64,000 bases of DNA from Phytophthora colocasiae (taxonomy: Eukaryota; Oomycota; Peronosporomycetes; Peronosporales; Peronosporaceae). The stretch lies in NCBI GenBank assembly GCA_018806915.1, contig JAGKQI010000104.1:186001-250000 (forward strand), read 5' to 3'. The first letter of the stretch is position 1. Every line of letters starts with the position of its first letter. A model generated the notes under the pieces. The model made no database searches. It saw nothing but the letters and a program-made list of their open reading frames with translations, and was not told the origin of the DNA. Both the position numbers and the translations under genes were made by a program. Below are positions 33,840 through 46,700 of this stretch, piece after piece.

Positions 33840-35891
33840 CTATCCTCTACTAGGTCTCCAAGCAAACTTGGACGGGTCGTAGCAACACACCATGAAGTCA
33901 TCTGGAACAGGGGCATCGATCAAAGTGAATGTCTTGCAAGTGCTGGCATCAGGCCCCACTACAACAAACACGCGTGGAGCGTTGCTCATAATGCTGCTGT
34001 TAGCATCCAGTGCCTGGTTCAGCTTCGCCCAGAGCTCTGGTTTGAATACTTTTTTGTCGGAGGTGGTTGTGGTGATAATGGCCACGATTGGTTCTGTAGT
34101 GTTGCTCCCTCTCAGAACCCCATCACACATCGCAACGGCCTCCACGAAAGGGAGACTTACACTATCCAAATAGCAATATGCTCCAGGAGATACTTGCGAC
34201 AGCTTACAATAGCTCTCCTCCTCGGTGCTGCCTTCGCATGCAACAGGTCGCCCGCGCAATATGAGTCGGTCGTATCTCTGATTGGAGGACGACGGGTCAG
34301 AGTTCACAACGACATTAACCATCTGGACAGGATATCTGCTAGTCGATCGACGAACTGCACCATGAAAGCACTGTTCAAACGCTGCACCATCAAATCCAGC
34401 TTGAAGCTTTTTAGCGAGCTGGTAAAGACCGAGCTGTTTATCTTCGTCCATGAACCGACCAATCTGTTTGAATACATAGCCAGCATCAATCTCGATTCTC
34501 CAGTGAGAAATCAACCAGTAGTGTTCTTCATCGCTTGGGTTCACCACGTAATGCCGCTGAATTCGATCCAATACATTTCCTCGGGGGCCTTGTCGGAACT
34601 CCAAGTCAAGTGTCTGTGCATTACTTACAAGACCGCAAACTCCATCCATTGCATTTTTCAAATCTGCACGCTTTTTACAAAAGTCACTAAGACTTCCGCC
34701 ACTGTAAAAGTACTGCATTCTGGCAAGTTCGCGCGTATTTTTGCGCTTCTCTTGTTCAAGACCCGTTTATACTTTCCAGTCTGCTAGCGTCGATTCAGCA
34801 TATTGCAACAAATCGGCAAACCTCCATGCTGGCAGTACAGCTTCAATAGATGACTCATTATTACCAAACTCTGTCTCGAAAGATGATGCGATCAGTTGGT
34901 ATGGGAAGAGGCCAAATTGTTTGTCGACTTCCTGTCGAGAGTATCCATCAACAAGTACCAACGAGCCTTGGAACTCTTTTCTATCAGGAAGTGCTGCAAC
35001 TTTTGAGGCCGTTAAGTTCGTCTTTCGAATGCAAGTATTGTTTCCACCATCAAGATATACCACAGAGCTCGTATCAGAGAAATTATTCAGACGCCGAAGA
35101 AGCAACACCTTTCGTTTTTCAACAAACGCCAGGTAGAAGCCAATGAGTACAAGGAAACATGACTTCCCGACACCAGCCGAACCCACAACTGCGACGCGTT
35201 TATCCCGTTTCGACATCATCTCTCGGATCAATTTCCATAGCACTTTTTCCTCTGTCCTCACAAAATACGACACTGGAAATCCCCCGTACCCTCTCCAAAA
35301 TTCACTTAGACCTAGCGTTACAATCAGGTTTTGCTGAGTGTGTTTCCTCTGCTCCAAAACGTCAAAAAGCAGATTCAATTCCTCTGGTAAAACTTCAACA
35401 GTTTCCGTATCCCCGACGAATGGCTCCGAACGCTTCCTTTTCCCCGTAATGTCTGCTTCCACCTGAATATCAGCAGACTTTGGAGGTGCCTGAACTAAGA
35501 TATGGACTACATCAGCGTTGTAGTTCTTGAAGAGACCTGCCAATTGGCTCATGGATGCTAGGTGTCCTCTATCTAGCAGAGCTTTGGCTGGTTTAATATC
35601 CCCGTTCTCGATCGTTTTCACCTCCTCTGCCGTAAGCCACTCGTCGTTGTCTTTTCTGGCTAGATATACCCTCAATTGAGCTGCATTAAAGTCCCCATAG
35701 ATCTCCACAGCCTCGTTCTTGATTGTCTTCTGTAGCTCCCAGACGCGGTCAGTTCCCTGGACAACCACGGGAAAAGCGGTTCCCACCATACCCACTATCA
35801 GACACCACAGCTCTATTTCTTGCGGCTCTTGGGGCTCTGGTTCGCGCTCCTCCTCGTGAAGCTCCTGGGTAGGGGGCTCCTCTTCCTCCAT
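33840..35891 (-). pseudogene. Crinkler (CRN) effector-family gene interrupted by one in-frame stop
   Basis: CRN proteins are oomycete effectors or host-acting/nuclear proteins with a header domain, a DWL-like linker and variable C-terminal domains. Here the header follows an unusual acidic, Pro/Glu-rich N-terminus of about 25 residues: ELWCLIVGMVGTAFPVVV, the LxLFLAK counterpart LRVYLARKD, NDEWLTAEE and HILVQAPP as the HVLVxxP-like end of the header. A P-loop NTPase follows (GSAGVGKSCF at about residue 240). A TAA at 34769-34767 stops the frame after 374 codons; the same frame then runs on for 16 codons without a Met and continues as a 292-codon CRN C-terminal part (YFYSGGSLSDF is the typical CRN block). 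No signal peptide is visible. Likely a recent nonsense-mutated pseudogene; readthrough or a sequence error cannot be excluded. Confidence 0.85.
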
Positions 35892-36003
35892 CGCTGCTCG
35901 AAATGTTCGTGCTAAAATAAAACCTTAAGGTTTTTATGCTGTACCTTAAGCTGTCTATTGATTGGTTAATCAAGTTGAAGACCTGATCTAGGCCTACCAT
36001 TAT

Positions 36004-38173
36004 TCAAAGGAACTCAAAATCGCCCAGCTCTGTCATTGGCACTTCAGTCTCCTCGCGTTTGTCAAGATTCTTCACCTTCACGCATTGCTGCTCCATTTCT
36101 GCTCCTCCGAGAATCACAGCATGAGTGCTACCGTGGCGACCCGCAGCCTGCGACACAAGATAATAAAATGAGCTAATTCTACTTACTCTCACATTTAAAG
36201 AAGAAATACAGCACCTTCATCTGCTTCTTCATATTGCCGCGCCCGTGGCAGAAATGAACCGTTAAACCACGCCGACGGAGTGTCTGGAATAGAGTCAACA
36301 CAAACTACCATGTCAAACTTTGTGTGCATAACACACTTCGCTTCATCGCAGCATACCTGCGTGACACGCATAGCTTCGTGAAGTACCCGGTTCGAATCAT
36401 CGCCAGCAAGTACAGGAACGACCTACACAACAAAAGGAGGATCAAATCTTTGATAATCACCATATCTTGCTTGCACATTGACGTACCGCAACGGAGACGA
36501 TCGCTTCGCTCGACATCTCGCGAAGCAGATTCAACCGATCGACACCTGCGGCCCAGCCCACACAAGCCGTCGCAGGCCCTCCAAGTGACTCGGCTAGTCC
36601 ATCGTAGCAACCACCAGCCAGCACTGCAATGCCGCCGCCTACACTTTCTTCTGAATCCTCACCATTTGCTACTGGTCTTTCAAGAAACTCAAAGACAGTG
36701 TTGCTGTAATAGTCCTGTCAAACATCAAATTCGACAGTACAATCGACGTAAGCAAATGTTTTTCAGGTTAATCAAACATAACAACAGATCTTACCAGTCC
36801 TCTCACTAGACGGGGATTTTGTCGATAGCTGATGCCCAACGCATCTAAGCCGCTAAGAACATTATCAAATCGCTTGAAAAAACGAGGACAAACGTTAATT
36901 CACATAGATCACCCCCACAAAATAATTATGCACTATCCTGTTACCGTTTTGGCTTCTTCCGAGAGAAAGTCACTAAGCTGTGGCGCATCAACAATAATTT
37001 TCTGGTCGCCTTCGCTCTTTGAGTCCAAGATACGGAGAACACTTCCACGTTCAAGACTGCGAATTGAAACGATTTGGTTGTTAGTACGTCCAATCAGTCA
37101 AAGCTCGTACATCGCCTACGGACCGGTTGATGCTGTCCGATGATAACTCATCCTTGAACTTCGAGAAAAAGACTTCCAACGCAGCACGATATCTAGCCCG
37201 ACTGTAGAAAAATAAAACTCACCATTTAGCTTCAGTAGCTAACATGACAGGTGGTGTGAAGCTACCTTTCGTTGTCCCCGAGAGTGTTTAACTCCAGCAC
37301 CACTTTATCTTCAATGCCTAAGGCACCCAATGCATCAGCAGCCATGGCAATGACCTCTGTGTCCACCGATGGGCCAGAGGAACCGACAAATTCCACGCCT
37401 GGCATACCAACACAATGTGCATTAGAACATGTTCATGTACTCACTGTAAACTCAAGATCAGACATATAACTTACCAAACTGTTGGAACTCCCGGTACCTT
37501 CCGCGCTGAGGTCGCTCGTATCTAAATAGTATGAAAGTGAACAACCATAATTCTTTGATATCACAATTTAGCACGTACCGAAACATGCTGCCTGAATACG
37601 AGACCTTCTGAGGAAGTGAGAGAAGCAGGTTGTTGCTCACAAGGGCCCGCATAATACCTGTAAAAAGCAATCATCAGATACGGTCCATATACCACACTAA
37701 CAAAGCGCCATGACACTGTACAGTACCAGCAGTTCCCTCAGGTCTCAACGTTACACTCCTCCCCGAGTTGTCTTTAAATGTATACATTTCCTGCACCACG
37801 ACCAGTTTAGTGAACTTCTCACCTAGCTGATCTCTTCCACCACGTACCTTCATGACGATATCTGAACCATCTCCAAGAGACCTTGAGAACAAGTCTGTAT
37901 ACTCTAGTAGAGGCGTCTGGATCTGCAAGATAATTCGCCGTCAGTCTACCATTGACAGTGCATCAAACCATGGCAACCTACAGATCGGAATCCGTAGCGC
38001 TCGACCGTCCGCTGCAGCACACCCACCACCTCGCGATGCTGCTGCGAGTCATCAGCCATAAGATCCCTTGTCCCTCTTACGCGACTGACAGCTTTTGCCT
38101 TGGCAGCCACCGCCAGCCAGCGCCGCGTCTCGCTCGGCCACGCAGGCCGCATCCTCAGCCCCAGCATCTTCAC
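36004..38173 (-). CDS. HARS: Histidyl-tRNA synthetase, 12 exons
   Basis: Exons: 38173-37982, 37922-37727, 37657-37579, 37521-37475, 37398-37266, 37201-37124, 37056-36945, 36872-36795, 36714-36487, 36425-36357, 36283-36215 and 36147-36004; every phase fits, giving 474 residues. Class II aaRS: motif 1 region [10 protein letters not shown] and [10 protein letters not shown], motif 2 [10 protein letters not shown] and [19 protein letters not shown], the HisRS-specific NTLGD block, histidine-binding GGCYDGL, and motif 3 [12 protein letters not shown]. The anticodon-binding domain follows (VVPVLAGDD). It attaches histidine to tRNA-His in cytosol and/or mitochondria; the Arg-rich first 30 residues with Met at 1, 3 and 8 look like a mitochondrial presequence with possible alternative starts. 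Starts 120 bp from the divergent next gene. Confidence 0.93.
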
Positions 38174-38293
38174 TAGTGATAATCCTCTTGATGCGCATAA
38201 CCTTTATAAACGCATTGGACCCATTTGAATTTTAGCGAATCATAGATCTCTGGCTCATCTGCTGGTGTGGAACCACACCAATTGTAAACCAGG

Positions 38294-39578
38294 ATGAACG
38301 CGGAGGAGACGCGCGCGGAGCTCAAGCTCGTGCGCCACACGCGGCGCTGCAATGGGCGCGACGTCTGCTCGTGTATGCTGCGTGTAGAGAGCGCATACTT
38401 CCAGAAGAATTTGGCTGGTAAAGCTGCTGCTAAAAAGCGCCGGGTGGACGTCCCTGCTGCGGCGAAGAACAAGGCTCACAAGTACGAGCGAGTGACCAAC
38501 ATTCAACAGCTCAACTACGAGGTCAAGCTGTATATAGCAGCTTTCTTGGAGCCTCTTGCGCTCGGCAGACTTGGAATGGTGCGTCCATTTGCGAAGATAA
38601 TGAAGAGATTGAAGCGCTGACGTGTGCTGTGACCTGTTGGCAGACCAATAAAATCTTCCAGCGCGATGTTGACAAGATGGCCAAGCAAGCCATCGGACAA
38701 TTCTTAACTGAAGCTCAGCCAGAACAACTGCTCAAACAGGAGAAGCCCAAGCAGAACGAAACGTGGTCGCGGCTGCTGCACAATCAATTAACGTGCGTGC
38801 ACAAGCTCTTCGTCTACTACACAGGCTACAAGACTGGTCCAATGAGGCAGCAATTTGCACACTGGGCATTTGGCATCGTGTCCGTAGATCCGAACGAGCC
38901 ACACCGAATCATACTGCCCAACGCATGGACGTTCCATGGGCATAACCCATGGCAGCGACTGCGAGGCAACGGAAAAGGAGGCGAGTGGCAGCTCACAAAA
39001 AAGTACGCTGAGAATAAAGCGCCCCCAGATTTCTTGGAGAATGTGAAAACATGGGCCAACTCGTTAAAGCCTGGGTCCATGCTAACGATTGCAGTAAGTC
39101 GTGTACTGTTCACTTTTTGAGTGCCCATGCTAATACGACGTATTGGTGCAATAACGAGTAGTATCAGAACGCTGGCTCGACGCAGCCAGCGTGGTGGGAG
39201 GCCCAAGTTTGGTATGTCTGGCGTGGGGATGGAAAACAGAGTAAGCACTGTACTTGACAGCACAAACAGTCTTGTCTCAATACTAACTGATTGTGTCCGT
39301 AGATCCTGCGCTCGTGTACGATCCTGAAACTGAAACTCGCATAGAAGTCCATCCAGATGGCTTGGAAGAGCACTTTAGGGTGAGTTTCGATTGTGCATCG
39401 GTCTAAAGTGAAGTTGGGACGCGACTGACAAGGTTGTGTCTGCCTGCGTTTTGTTCAGACACACCCGTTACACGTTATTGATGTTTCAACGAAGCCTGGG
39501 GCGTTATGCCGACGATGCGCTAGCCAGAACAGGACGTTCAAGTACTGTCACGTAGACAAAGGACACCCAATGTTGTAG
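38294..39578 (+). CDS. Unknown protein, five exons, possible F-box-like N-terminal half
   Basis: Exons 38294-38578, 38644-39093, 39162-39240, 39303-39379 and 39459-39578; phases agree; 336 residues. Residues 75-115 (LNYEVKLYIAAFLEPLALGR and TNKIFQRDV) have an F-box-like leucine pattern, but I cannot confirm it. Residues 165-260 hold a conserved-looking aromatic-rich domain (FAHWAFGIVSVDPNEPHRII, WTFHGHNPWQRL). The C-terminus carries several cysteines (CRRCASQNRTFKYC) that might bind zinc. Shares a 120-bp divergent promoter with HARS. I do not recognise the family. Confidence 0.75.
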
Positions 39579-39701
39579 GAAGCATGGGTCGTTTTTCTTG
39601 CTTTATCTCATTCGCTCAATGCAATCATAGCAACGTTAGACCTCATAGCCTCATTCAACCCCGAAAAATAAAAAACACTAGACTAGGTAGGGGCTGAAAA
39701 A

Positions 39702-42166
39702 CTACACTGCAATTACAGATTGCCTTCGAGGCCCAGTGATCTTGGACAGACCAGCCTTGAACAGACTCTTTTTCTCCTTGGCGTTGCCACGGCGGAATCG
39801 CAGCACAAGAGGACGCCTCGCATCATTCAGCTCCCACAGTGTGTGCTTTAGACCAGCATGCTCGATATTGGCGTTGCCGATCGCAACAAGACAATCACCG
39901 GGATTCACAGCAGCTGCTTGGCCCTGACTACGGCGGACGATGAGACGTGGAGATCGCTTCAAGCTCTCAATCTTTGGCGCCTATAAGCATCGACAGAACA
40001 ACGTTAGGAATGACCACACTAATGCAGGTATAATCGACAAAACTTACCAGCTGGAGGCCCAGAGGACCCTTACGACGAATGGTGATTTCGTACTCATTCG
40101 CCTTGGCAGTTCTTACAGTTGAAACACTGACAACTCCCATTGCTACGATCTTGTAGACACCAGTAATACTCGTCACTGCAGGATGCTCAGCTACCTCTTG
40201 GGTCGTTATCGTTTCATCAGCTGAAAACTCAGCCTCTCTTTCATCCTCTTCCTCTGTAGCTTCAAGCACACACTCCGTGATTTCTCGAGCTCGACTGATA
40301 TCGCATCGTGAACAATATTAGCAGTTAATACAATGCATCGATTATATCATGAAACGTACGTTGTGGATCCTCGTCGCGCGACACTTGCAGCCTTGTCGGA
40401 CTTTGGGGCTGGCCTAAAATGAAACATCACAATGCTCGTAAATATAGGTACGCGTCGTATCGAGTACAAATAACAAAAATGCTTACCTGGCGGAACTGGA
40501 TAATTTCTTCGACGTCTTCGCGGATCGAGAGCTCTTGAGCTCCTTTAGGACCAAATTATTAACACTTCCCATAGATACCGTAGTTCCCGTGTCCAGGTTC
40601 GTCACGCATAAATTGCTTTCAGCAGCTGGTAGTTCCATAGGAGTTGGCTCGTATTTTTCGTACACGATACGATACAGCGATGGGTGATCCAGTGTTTCAA
40701 CGTCCAAAGTGATCGTGCCGACATCCCCGGGAGGAATGCTGAAGGTCTTCGACACTTGCAGCCACAGCGCCACGTCCGAATTCATATCAACGACACGGAT
40801 GCGGTCCAGCGGGCTATGCCCAGCAGGCGCTTGGAACGTAACCTTCAGAGGCTTGCCGAGATCACAGCTCTAAAGCAAACGTACACGTACACAGTTTAGC
40901 CCATGCTTTATCTAAATGTTCATAAAAAGATAGCAGCCACATACCGATTTGCATTTGACGCTGTAACCAGTCTTTTCGGCTTGATGTCGAAAGTAAGCCC
41001 AAGCAGCACATACATTCTGCTCGTGCTGCAGCTGCTCTGTGTGCTGCAACAGACTTTTAGCACGTGCCACTTTTGGGATGTTAAAGTCTTCAGGGCCGTA
41101 ACCGTACGGGTTAAACTCGACGCTGGCCCCGCGGCGAATAAGCTCCGCAGCAACATCGTCCGCTCCACTAGCGCTAAATTATGCAAACAGAACTAGTTAG
41201 TACCCGCGTAGCATCCCAGTAAGCTACGCAGTATCGAACGTACCAAGCGTGATGGAGACAGCTCCAGCCAAGTTGATCCTTGTGGTTCATATCACACCCG
41301 GCATCCAACAGAATAATTGCGATGTGTAGACGAGCGTCGGTGTCACACTTGGTCGCTAGCATCACGAGGTTGCGCTGTCGGCTGTCCAGATACTGTACCT
41401 GCACTCCACGCTCGATCGCAACTTTCACGCCTTCCACTGAACCAATGCGAATAGCGTGCAGTAGTGTCTGAAGCAACGCCGCCTTCATGAGACGCGTGAT
41501 CTGTGTGTTTGACTGCATGGCTCGTACGCGCCAACTCTTCGATGCCAAGGGAACGAACGGACGGCGAGTAACAGAAGTTGACTCTGCACTTCTCGCAGTA
41601 GCAGGCCGAGCTGCAAGCTTCTTCTTTTCTTCCCTCCACGAGTCGTCGCTAGGCGTTTCAAGCTCTGGCTCTTCCTGCACCTTGGTAGCAGCGGGTTTAT
41701 CCTCGTCCAGCTCAGAAGCCTCGGCAATCCCCTCCTGCTTTTCACTTTCAGTCGTCGACGCCTTTTCCTTCAAGTTTCCAGTCTCCTCACTCTCTTTTCC
41801 GTTTCCTTCCAGCTCGCCCTTGGTTTCTACGCGCTCGTCGCTCTTAATCGAGGTAGACTCCTGTTCGCTCTCGCTAGTGTTGTTCACTATCGTTTCCTTC
41901 TGCTCCAGGTTCGAGTCGTACGCGCTGATCGACGTCTCGTCGCTCTCGCTTCTGCGGTCCTTGACGTCGTGCAGACTGGCCTCAGGCTCAGTAGCCGTGT
42001 TACTTGCGACTGGCATAGCCTCAGATTGTGGGGATTGCATGGGCACGACAGAGTCTGGTGCGGTATCCACGATAGATGGTCTTACCGGCACGGAAAGACT
42101 CGAAGGACTGCCACCTGATGGACGCACGGTAGACACGATACTGCCAGGCGTTGGCGACGCTGGCAA
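39702..42166 (-). CDS. Ankyrin-repeat protein with C-terminal PDZ domain, six exons (5' end unresolved)
   Basis: Exons 42166-41244, 41173-40945, 40869-40487, 40413-40360, 40294-40048 and 39980-39702; phases agree; about 590 residues. Residues 1-210 are Ser/Glu-rich and disordered. Ankyrin repeats around 230-345: LLHAIRIGSVEGVKVAIERG, DSRQRNLVMLA, LGWSCLHHAC across the first intron, ADDVAAELIRRGA. The middle 380-500 is beta-rich and unassigned (VTFQAPAGHSPLDRIRVVD). The last 110 residues form a PDZ domain (KGPLGLQL, VNPGDCLVAIGNANIE, LVLRFRR) split by an intron. It is a scaffold-like architecture, partners unknown. The first in-frame ATG is at about 42043; a stop lies upstream of 42166, so an unseen first exon is likely. 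Confidence 0.78.
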
Positions 42167-42824
42167 ATTTTTCCCTTGACGACTTGACCCAGCTGTTACT
42201 GCGGCAAACTGACCAATAGCATGATATCATAAGCGTACAGTAGTTGCTGTTACAATAAAACGTTTAGTTTTAATAATTGATATATTTTGGAAAAATATAA
42301 GTCAAATTATGAGCTTGAGTCTTTAACAACCTTGAAATATATATATCTGAAAAGAATAAAACAATGACATCAGTACGGTAGGTTCACTATCAAAATGAAT
42401 AACATACAGATTTCAAGGAAGCGACCTCAAGATGGGTGCACTTCGTTTGGCTGGGCGATCCCCACCTATGCCAGCGCGGCGCTGGTACAGTACCTGCACT
42501 GCAAGTCTTGCAGTGCCAGCATCAGTGTTGTTTAGTCCTTTCACTGCTTCGGGATCTCTGCTGTCTAACTATTTTCGCGGACTAGGGGGCGTTGTAAAAC
42601 TGCTAGACTGCAGCTTGTTGACTTTGGCATCCAGTTGATGCCATCAACCTGATGCAAGAATAGCGGAGCGGCAGCTCCTTGGATATGCGGATCAGAAAGT
42701 GAAGGTGGTGGCTACAATTAGTCCAGCAAGTCTTGCGAACATAAAGAACATGCATGTATCTACTGTACATCCTCACTTTGCATTTCGCTTAGTCATACGT
42801 AGTCAAGGTTCGGCAGCGACCACC
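42167..42824. other. Divergent intergenic, about 650 bp
   Basis: Between the ankyrin-PDZ gene (-) and the PX gene (+). AT-rich core at 42245-42370. Probably promoters and the missing 5' exon of the minus-strand gene; nothing else recognised. Confidence 0.5.
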
Positions 42825-43586
42825 ATGTACCTCAACGACGACTGTTTCCACTCCAATATCGCGTGCGGACCCAACAGTCTTGATCCCAAACTTGTGGCGG
42901 AGTTGGTGGATGTGAAGCCCAGCATCCGCACGAGTAATGCTACACTGTACGTGCTGCAATGCTCGCTTGCCAAAACGGATCTCGAGTGGTCAGTGGAGCG
43001 CAGATACTCGGAGTTTCGAGAATTGATGCTGGTGCTGCACTCTTTTTTCTTGCGTCGTGGAGGTGGTGCTCGCCCGCAGTGCTTTGGCTGCGCGTGGTTT
43101 GCTCAAACTTTACGCAGTTACTGGTTTCCAAGACGTCACCTCTTGAATTCGCGGTCTCCTGATGTTATCAACCAGCGTCGTGTTGGGCTCCACCAGTTCG
43201 TACAGATATTGGCATCTCACACTTTTTCTGCGGTTCCCAAGTGCACTGCCTGCGCGAAAAACATCTTCCCAGTCGTTCGGGATTTCTTCCTCAAAGGTGC
43301 CGTCCTGCCTGATAACCTTTGTTTGGAGACGCTAGAGACGGCATTGCAAGCCGACAACTTTTCACCGGTATCTGATCCGAGTAAGAGCAAGATCGAGTTT
43401 CGCAAAGCTCGTTCGGTGTGGAAAGTCTTGCAGATGGAGAAACCCGTATACTCCAAGGTCAGTGAGTACAAGCACCAGCAACAGAAGTGCCGCAATCTAC
43501 AGCGAGCTGTCAGTGCGCCCGTACCCTTGGAAGATGGCTGGAGAATTGTCCTTGGGGCTTGCAACAATGTCAGCTGTGAGGCTTAA
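42825..43586 (+). CDS. PX-domain protein
   Basis: 253 codons from the ATG at 42825, which has a good context (CACCATGTACC); the frame is open 126 bases further upstream. PX (phosphoinositide-binding) features: strand pattern TLYVLQCSLAKTDLEWSVER, RRYSEFRELMLVLH, the basic-proline region FPRRHLLNSRSPDVINQRR and LHQFVQIL. The insertion between them contains several cysteines. PX domains bind PI3P and bring proteins to endosomes; lipid specificity cannot be assigned. The C-terminal 100 residues are unassigned. Confidence 0.82.
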   Translation: MYLNDDCFHSNIACGPNSLDPKLVAELVDVKPSIRTSNATLYVLQCSLAKTDLEWSVERRYSEFRELMLVLHSFFLRRGGGARPQCFGCAWFAQTLRSYWFPRRHLLNSRSPDVINQRRVGLHQFVQILASHTFSAVPKCTACAKNIFPVVRDFFLKGAVLPDNLCLETLETALQADNFSPVSDPSKSKIEFRKARSVWKVLQMEKPVYSKVSEYKHQQQKCRNLQRAVSAPVPLEDGWRIVLGACNNVSCEA

Positions 43587-43771
43587 AAATGCAAAATTAT
43601 CTACATGTAAAGTACATCCGTATCGAAGCCTTCAATGTGTGTAGCCATGTGCAACACTGTGTTGGCAACACCAACTGCCACCGCGAAACGTTTCGCTCTT
43701 CGACTAGCAAAATACCGGTAGTACCGGTAAAAGAGCACGGTCCACGGATGGCCATCATCGCAGCTTGAGTC

Positions 43772-46700
43772 ATGGCGCATCCGCCGATCAAGAAACAGGA
43801 GTTCCTGGGCGCTGTGACGCTTGTATCATTCTCGTCGGATGGATCGATACTCTACGTGGGTGTAGGCCCAACGGTTTTCCTGTACGCCACTGCAACGGGT
43901 GATCTTCTGGGCGAGCACAACGTGTTAACGCGAGGCATTCTGCACGGCTGTGATATCGTAGAACTTCGAGGATCGGACGCTACACCAGAATCGTTTGTAG
44001 GCGCCTTCTTCGGTCAGAAGCGGGTGTCATGTTTCAAAGACCTCCCGCAGACGCCTGAAGCGGCTCGCGGGCTTGAGGAGCTCCCAGTACTGGGCGAACC
44101 GAAAGTGTTTAGCGACTGGGTGTTTGATGTGCAGCTCCTGACAGCCGAAGTTGCAATGGAGAACGAGAACAAGAACCTTTTAGCTGCTGTTGGATTGGCT
44201 CACAACTTTGTGCAAGTATGGGACCCAGTACGCAACCATATCCTACGCAGTGTTCAATGTTCCGCACGCTGCATCTTGTACGCGTTGGCATTTCACGGCC
44301 GATCACTGGACGATCTTGTGGTTGCTTCGGGGACGGTGTTCCAGCAGATTTTGCTTTGGAATCCAATGGAGAGCGGAAGTCAGAAGACAAACGCAGCTGT
44401 TGAGCCGATGCAAAGGCTGCATGCTCACGATGGTGTACTCTTCAAACTGGCGTGGTCTTCAAACGCATGCTCGCTGGCTTCTGTTTCCGATGATCGCACG
44501 GTACAATTGTGGTCGAACAAGGGAAAGATCACAGCTGAACAGCTTCACTCATCAAGGCAATTGACACACGCTGAGTTGCTTGCGAGTGAATACTCTCCTG
44601 TGTTCCGATCTTGGGGTCACACGGCGCGCATTTGGGATGTTTCGTTTTGGGAACGCGGTGTGGTGACGGCGAGCGAGGATGGACTTTGCAAGCTATGGGA
44701 TCTTAATGGTAACTGCGTTTCCACTCTACAAGGACATATTGGCAGACATGTGTGGCGCGCAGCGGTCCATCCGTCGCTAAAGATGATTGCCTCGGGAGGA
44801 GGTGACGGCGCAGTAAAACTATGGGACGTCACACATCAGCTCATGTCTCCACCTGATGCTTTGGGGGATAATATGGCGTGTAACTCGATTCTCGTTCCTA
44901 TTACGGCAACATCCGCTACACCTAAAAGGAAAAAGGGAGCGTTGTCTTCACAAAGCGTGCGCAACATCGTTCTCAGCACCCAGGAAAACGGCAAGGTAGC
45001 TTTCGTTGCCTCCGAGCACGGTAGTATTTTCCGTTTGGACTTGTCTTCACTCACTAGTGAGATCTTTTTTACAGTTCCTCCAGCTGATGATGGCAGTATT
45101 CAAACACGGAGTGGATTGTCGACATTTGCGATGGATTGTTCGGGGCGGTTCTTACTGCTAGGCGAGGTTACAGGTCGCGTGTGCATCGTTGAGGCATCCA
45201 CGGGCAGTTTGTTGTACTCGTGGATTAGCCAAAGATACGTGCGAGCTATGAAGATTTGGTGGGATAATGAAGGCTCTCTGTTCGTCAGCAGTGCCAACGG
45301 TATTCTTTCTGAATGGAAGCCAACAGTTGTAGAGGTCAGCGAGAGCTTGGCCTCCCCATCAGTTGCAATGGAGCTTGTAGCAACATTCAAGATTCCTGCA
45401 AAGAGCTCAATTTCTGCAGTGTTGGTGGTGGACCGCTTAAACATGACAAGGAATATTTTTGCGGGTGACGGGCATGGCAGTGTGCATGTGTTCCGCCGCT
45501 CACTCGGCTTGTCGGAGAATAATGACCTAGCCAAGGAGGTGCGCGACCCAGCATTTGTACTGAAAGGTGCTCATGGGCGTGAGTTAGTAGCATCATTGTT
45601 GCTCGCCAAAGAGAGTCAAGGTACTGAGAATCATCCCGCCGTCATTCTGTCGGGCGGGCATGACGGGTACATTTGCTCTTATGCACTGGAAGAAGATTTA
45701 AATGGAGCACTGACAGCAGTTCAGGTGGGTCGTGAGTCCATTCGAGGAATTTCCACGGTCAAGCAGCTTTGGTGGAGCACATCCAAGATCAAGCCTGATC
45801 TTATGGTCTTTGGCTTCCACGCTGCACAGGCTGTTCTGCACAACTTCTCTGCTCAATATCGTTTATTCAACGTGGAATGTGGTGGCTGGCGCCGCCCTCA
45901 CGCGCTTTTTACGACAGTGGGAAACTTCGAATCCGCCTTGCCCTCACACACGTTTGTATTCACGCCTCCAGCAACTCAAAAGGAGCAGGTTGTCATCAAG
46001 ATACATTCATCTCTTCTGAGTCCGCGCGATATTGCCAATACTTCCCCACGTTTTTCGAGATGTTCACTGCATGACCGCCATCATGGACGAATGACAACTT
46101 GTGTGGCATTCCTCGAAAGTGATCGGCTGGTTACTGCTGCAGAGGATAATAGCCTTATGCTACACCGTCGTGGCCCCACAAATCTTGAGAAGCATACGAG
46201 CCTGCGTTGGCGAAGTGTGTCAACAGGAATTGCTCATACAACTACTGTTCGAGCGCTTACAACGTTCCAACGCAAAACCTCCGATGGAGTCGAACACGTC
46301 ATCCTCTCAGGAGGTGGCAAACAGCGTCTGAACATGTGGATGGTTCGCGGAGAAAGCGACCTACTCCGCCATGTTTGCGGCCAGGAACGTGCCGAAGCAG
46401 CTCAGGACCACCGCATTCTCGGACTTGCTACTTTTGAAATCCCCACTGTGTCAGACGCGTATCGACTTGTGGCAGCCTGCAATTCTGAAGGATCTATTCA
46501 GCTACTGCTGCTAGACGCTAACTATGGCAGCCTATTTGAATTTGGTGACTGTCGTTCTGTTTCAAGAAAGCCCATCTTGTCCTGCGTTGGATTTCAAGTT
46601 TGTGATGATTCGATGACTGCTGGTTTGGCTGTTGGCTCTACTGATGGTTTAGTGACGCTGTGGGACCTAAGCGTGCTGCTAAAGGAGATCGCTTCGCTGC

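Noticed and set aside
33807..34787. 326-codon plus-strand ORF opposite the CRN C-terminal part
   Set aside because: It is the antisense shadow of the CRN coding sequence, whose family motifs are clear on the minus strand; the plus-strand protein has no recognisable features.
36391..36410. GGTTCGAATC resembling a tRNA T-loop
   Set aside because: It lies inside a HARS exon; no acceptor stem or anticodon arm can be built around it.
41487..42179. 230-codon Ser-rich plus-strand ORF
   Set aside because: Antisense of the Ser/Glu-rich N-terminus of the ankyrin-PDZ protein.
42245..42370. AT-rich stretch as a possible replication origin
   Set aside because: Only AT richness is visible; no defining motif for oomycete origins is known.
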